In this document: positions 63,632-64,000 of the stretch, piece after piece
Layout: each line of letters begins with the position of its first letter
Numbering within the stretch: the first letter of the stretch is position 1
NCBI GenBank assembly: GCA_028289065.1
Contig: JAQGHA010000010.1
Coordinates: 62,001-126,000, forward strand
Direction: 5' to 3'
Origin: Candidatus Saccharimonadota bacterium
Lineage (GTDB): Bacteria; Patescibacteriota; Saccharimonadia; Saccharimonadales; Saccharimonadaceae
DNA: 64,000 nt
Notes under the pieces: generated by a model
Seen by the model: only the letters and a program-made list of their open reading frames with translations
Told to the model about the DNA's origin: nothing
The model's database searches: none
Position numbers and translations under genes: made by a program

Positions 63632-64000
63632 ATGACTAATGAATACAAAGAAGCAATTCAAGCAGACAAGAATGATACACTCACCGAATGGCTGATTGAT
63701 TATTTAAGTGACATTGAGCGAGGTCGTAATATTGCCCTTGCTGGTGGATTGGCCGAAGACGGTCAGTTCCATACTAATTTGATTAATTATCCTATCGAGA
63801 AATTTAAGATACTTCTAGGTCCAGACACCTCATTTCTATATTTTGAAGAACCGAATAAATTCAACACACGGGTAGAAGCGATGGTTGAAAGCTTAAAGAA
63901 TGGCTGGAAACCTGTACCTTTTATCGCATCAGATTTATGGAACGAAGGACTTGAACTTAATGACGGAGCTCACCGAGCCGAAGCATTGAGAAGGTGTGGA
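63632..64000 (+). CDS. ParB-like DGxHR protein, 3' partial
   Basis: 123 codons to the window end, open throughout. MTNEYKEAIQADKNDTLTEW, then VEAMVESLKNGWKPVPFIAS and LNDGAHRAEALRRCG at the end, which fits the ParB-type DGxHR nucleotide-binding motif. Leaderless start after TATGAT. The remainder is outside the window. Confidence 0.75.
   Translation, partial: MTNEYKEAIQADKNDTLTEWLIDYLSDIERGRNIALAGGLAEDGQFHTNLINYPIEKFKILLGPDTSFLYFEEPNKFNTRVEAMVESLKNGWKPVPFIASDLWNEGLELNDGAHRAEALRRCG

Overview
The window (64 kb, moderate GC, standard code with TAA, TAG and TGA all used as stops) most likely comes from a member of the Patescibacteria/CPR, probably Saccharibacteria (TM7). Support: the spc operon goes S5-L15 with no L30 gene between them; the ribosomal genes are compact and cysteine-poor; there is a minimal type IV pilin operon; a tRNA carries a self-splicing intron; and many genes appear to start without a leader. 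The taxonomic call is inference, because no 16S rRNA is present.

Layout. 1-5584: end of rpoC, two small genes, then rpsL-rpsG. 5695-16978: accessory block of a ParB-like protein, a modular tail-fibre-like protein, two unknown proteins, fusA, four prepilin-like genes (the last fused to a seven-repeat RCC1-type propeller), a RadC-like and a HEPN-like protein. 17099-31531: tuf, a monocistronic rpsJ, rplC to rpsH, a zincin-like insertion, rplF to rplO, and secY. 31658-39863: infA, rpmJ, rpsM, rpsK, rpsD, rpoA, rplQ, rplM, rpsI, with further tail-fibre/tail-spike-like genes on the opposite strand, one of them broken. 40022-49325: pseudouridine synthase, HolB-like, TPR, tRNA-Tyr, tRNA-Thr(UGU), RNA methyltransferase, a homing-endonuclease-like gene abutting tRNA-Thr(GGU) with a group I intron, yajQ, a large membrane protein, rpmG. 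49322-55675: alpha-glucan operon (GT4, GH57, GH15 and one unknown) and a type II NADH dehydrogenase. 57091-60000: tRNA-Trp, a large serine recombinase, a rolling-circle (HUH) Rep and a structured noncoding region, probably an integrated element. 60127-64000: small accessory genes, several separated by a recurring intergenic repeat that carries a terminator and an extended -10 box.

Most notable: (1) a cassette-like repeat array at 61466-63618; (2) loss of all zinc ligands in RpoC, S4, S14, L33 and L36, and of the Fe-S cysteines in the RlmD/TrmA-like enzyme; (3) an EF-G with NKIN in place of NKxD and an altered G5 loop; (4) a pilus-tip-like pilin fused to a Cys-paired propeller; (5) a 202-nt group I intron in tRNA-Thr with an adjacent LAGLIDADG-like ORF; (6) at least twelve genes with a -10 box 6-8 nt before the start codon; (7) structured leaders ahead of three ribosomal operons.
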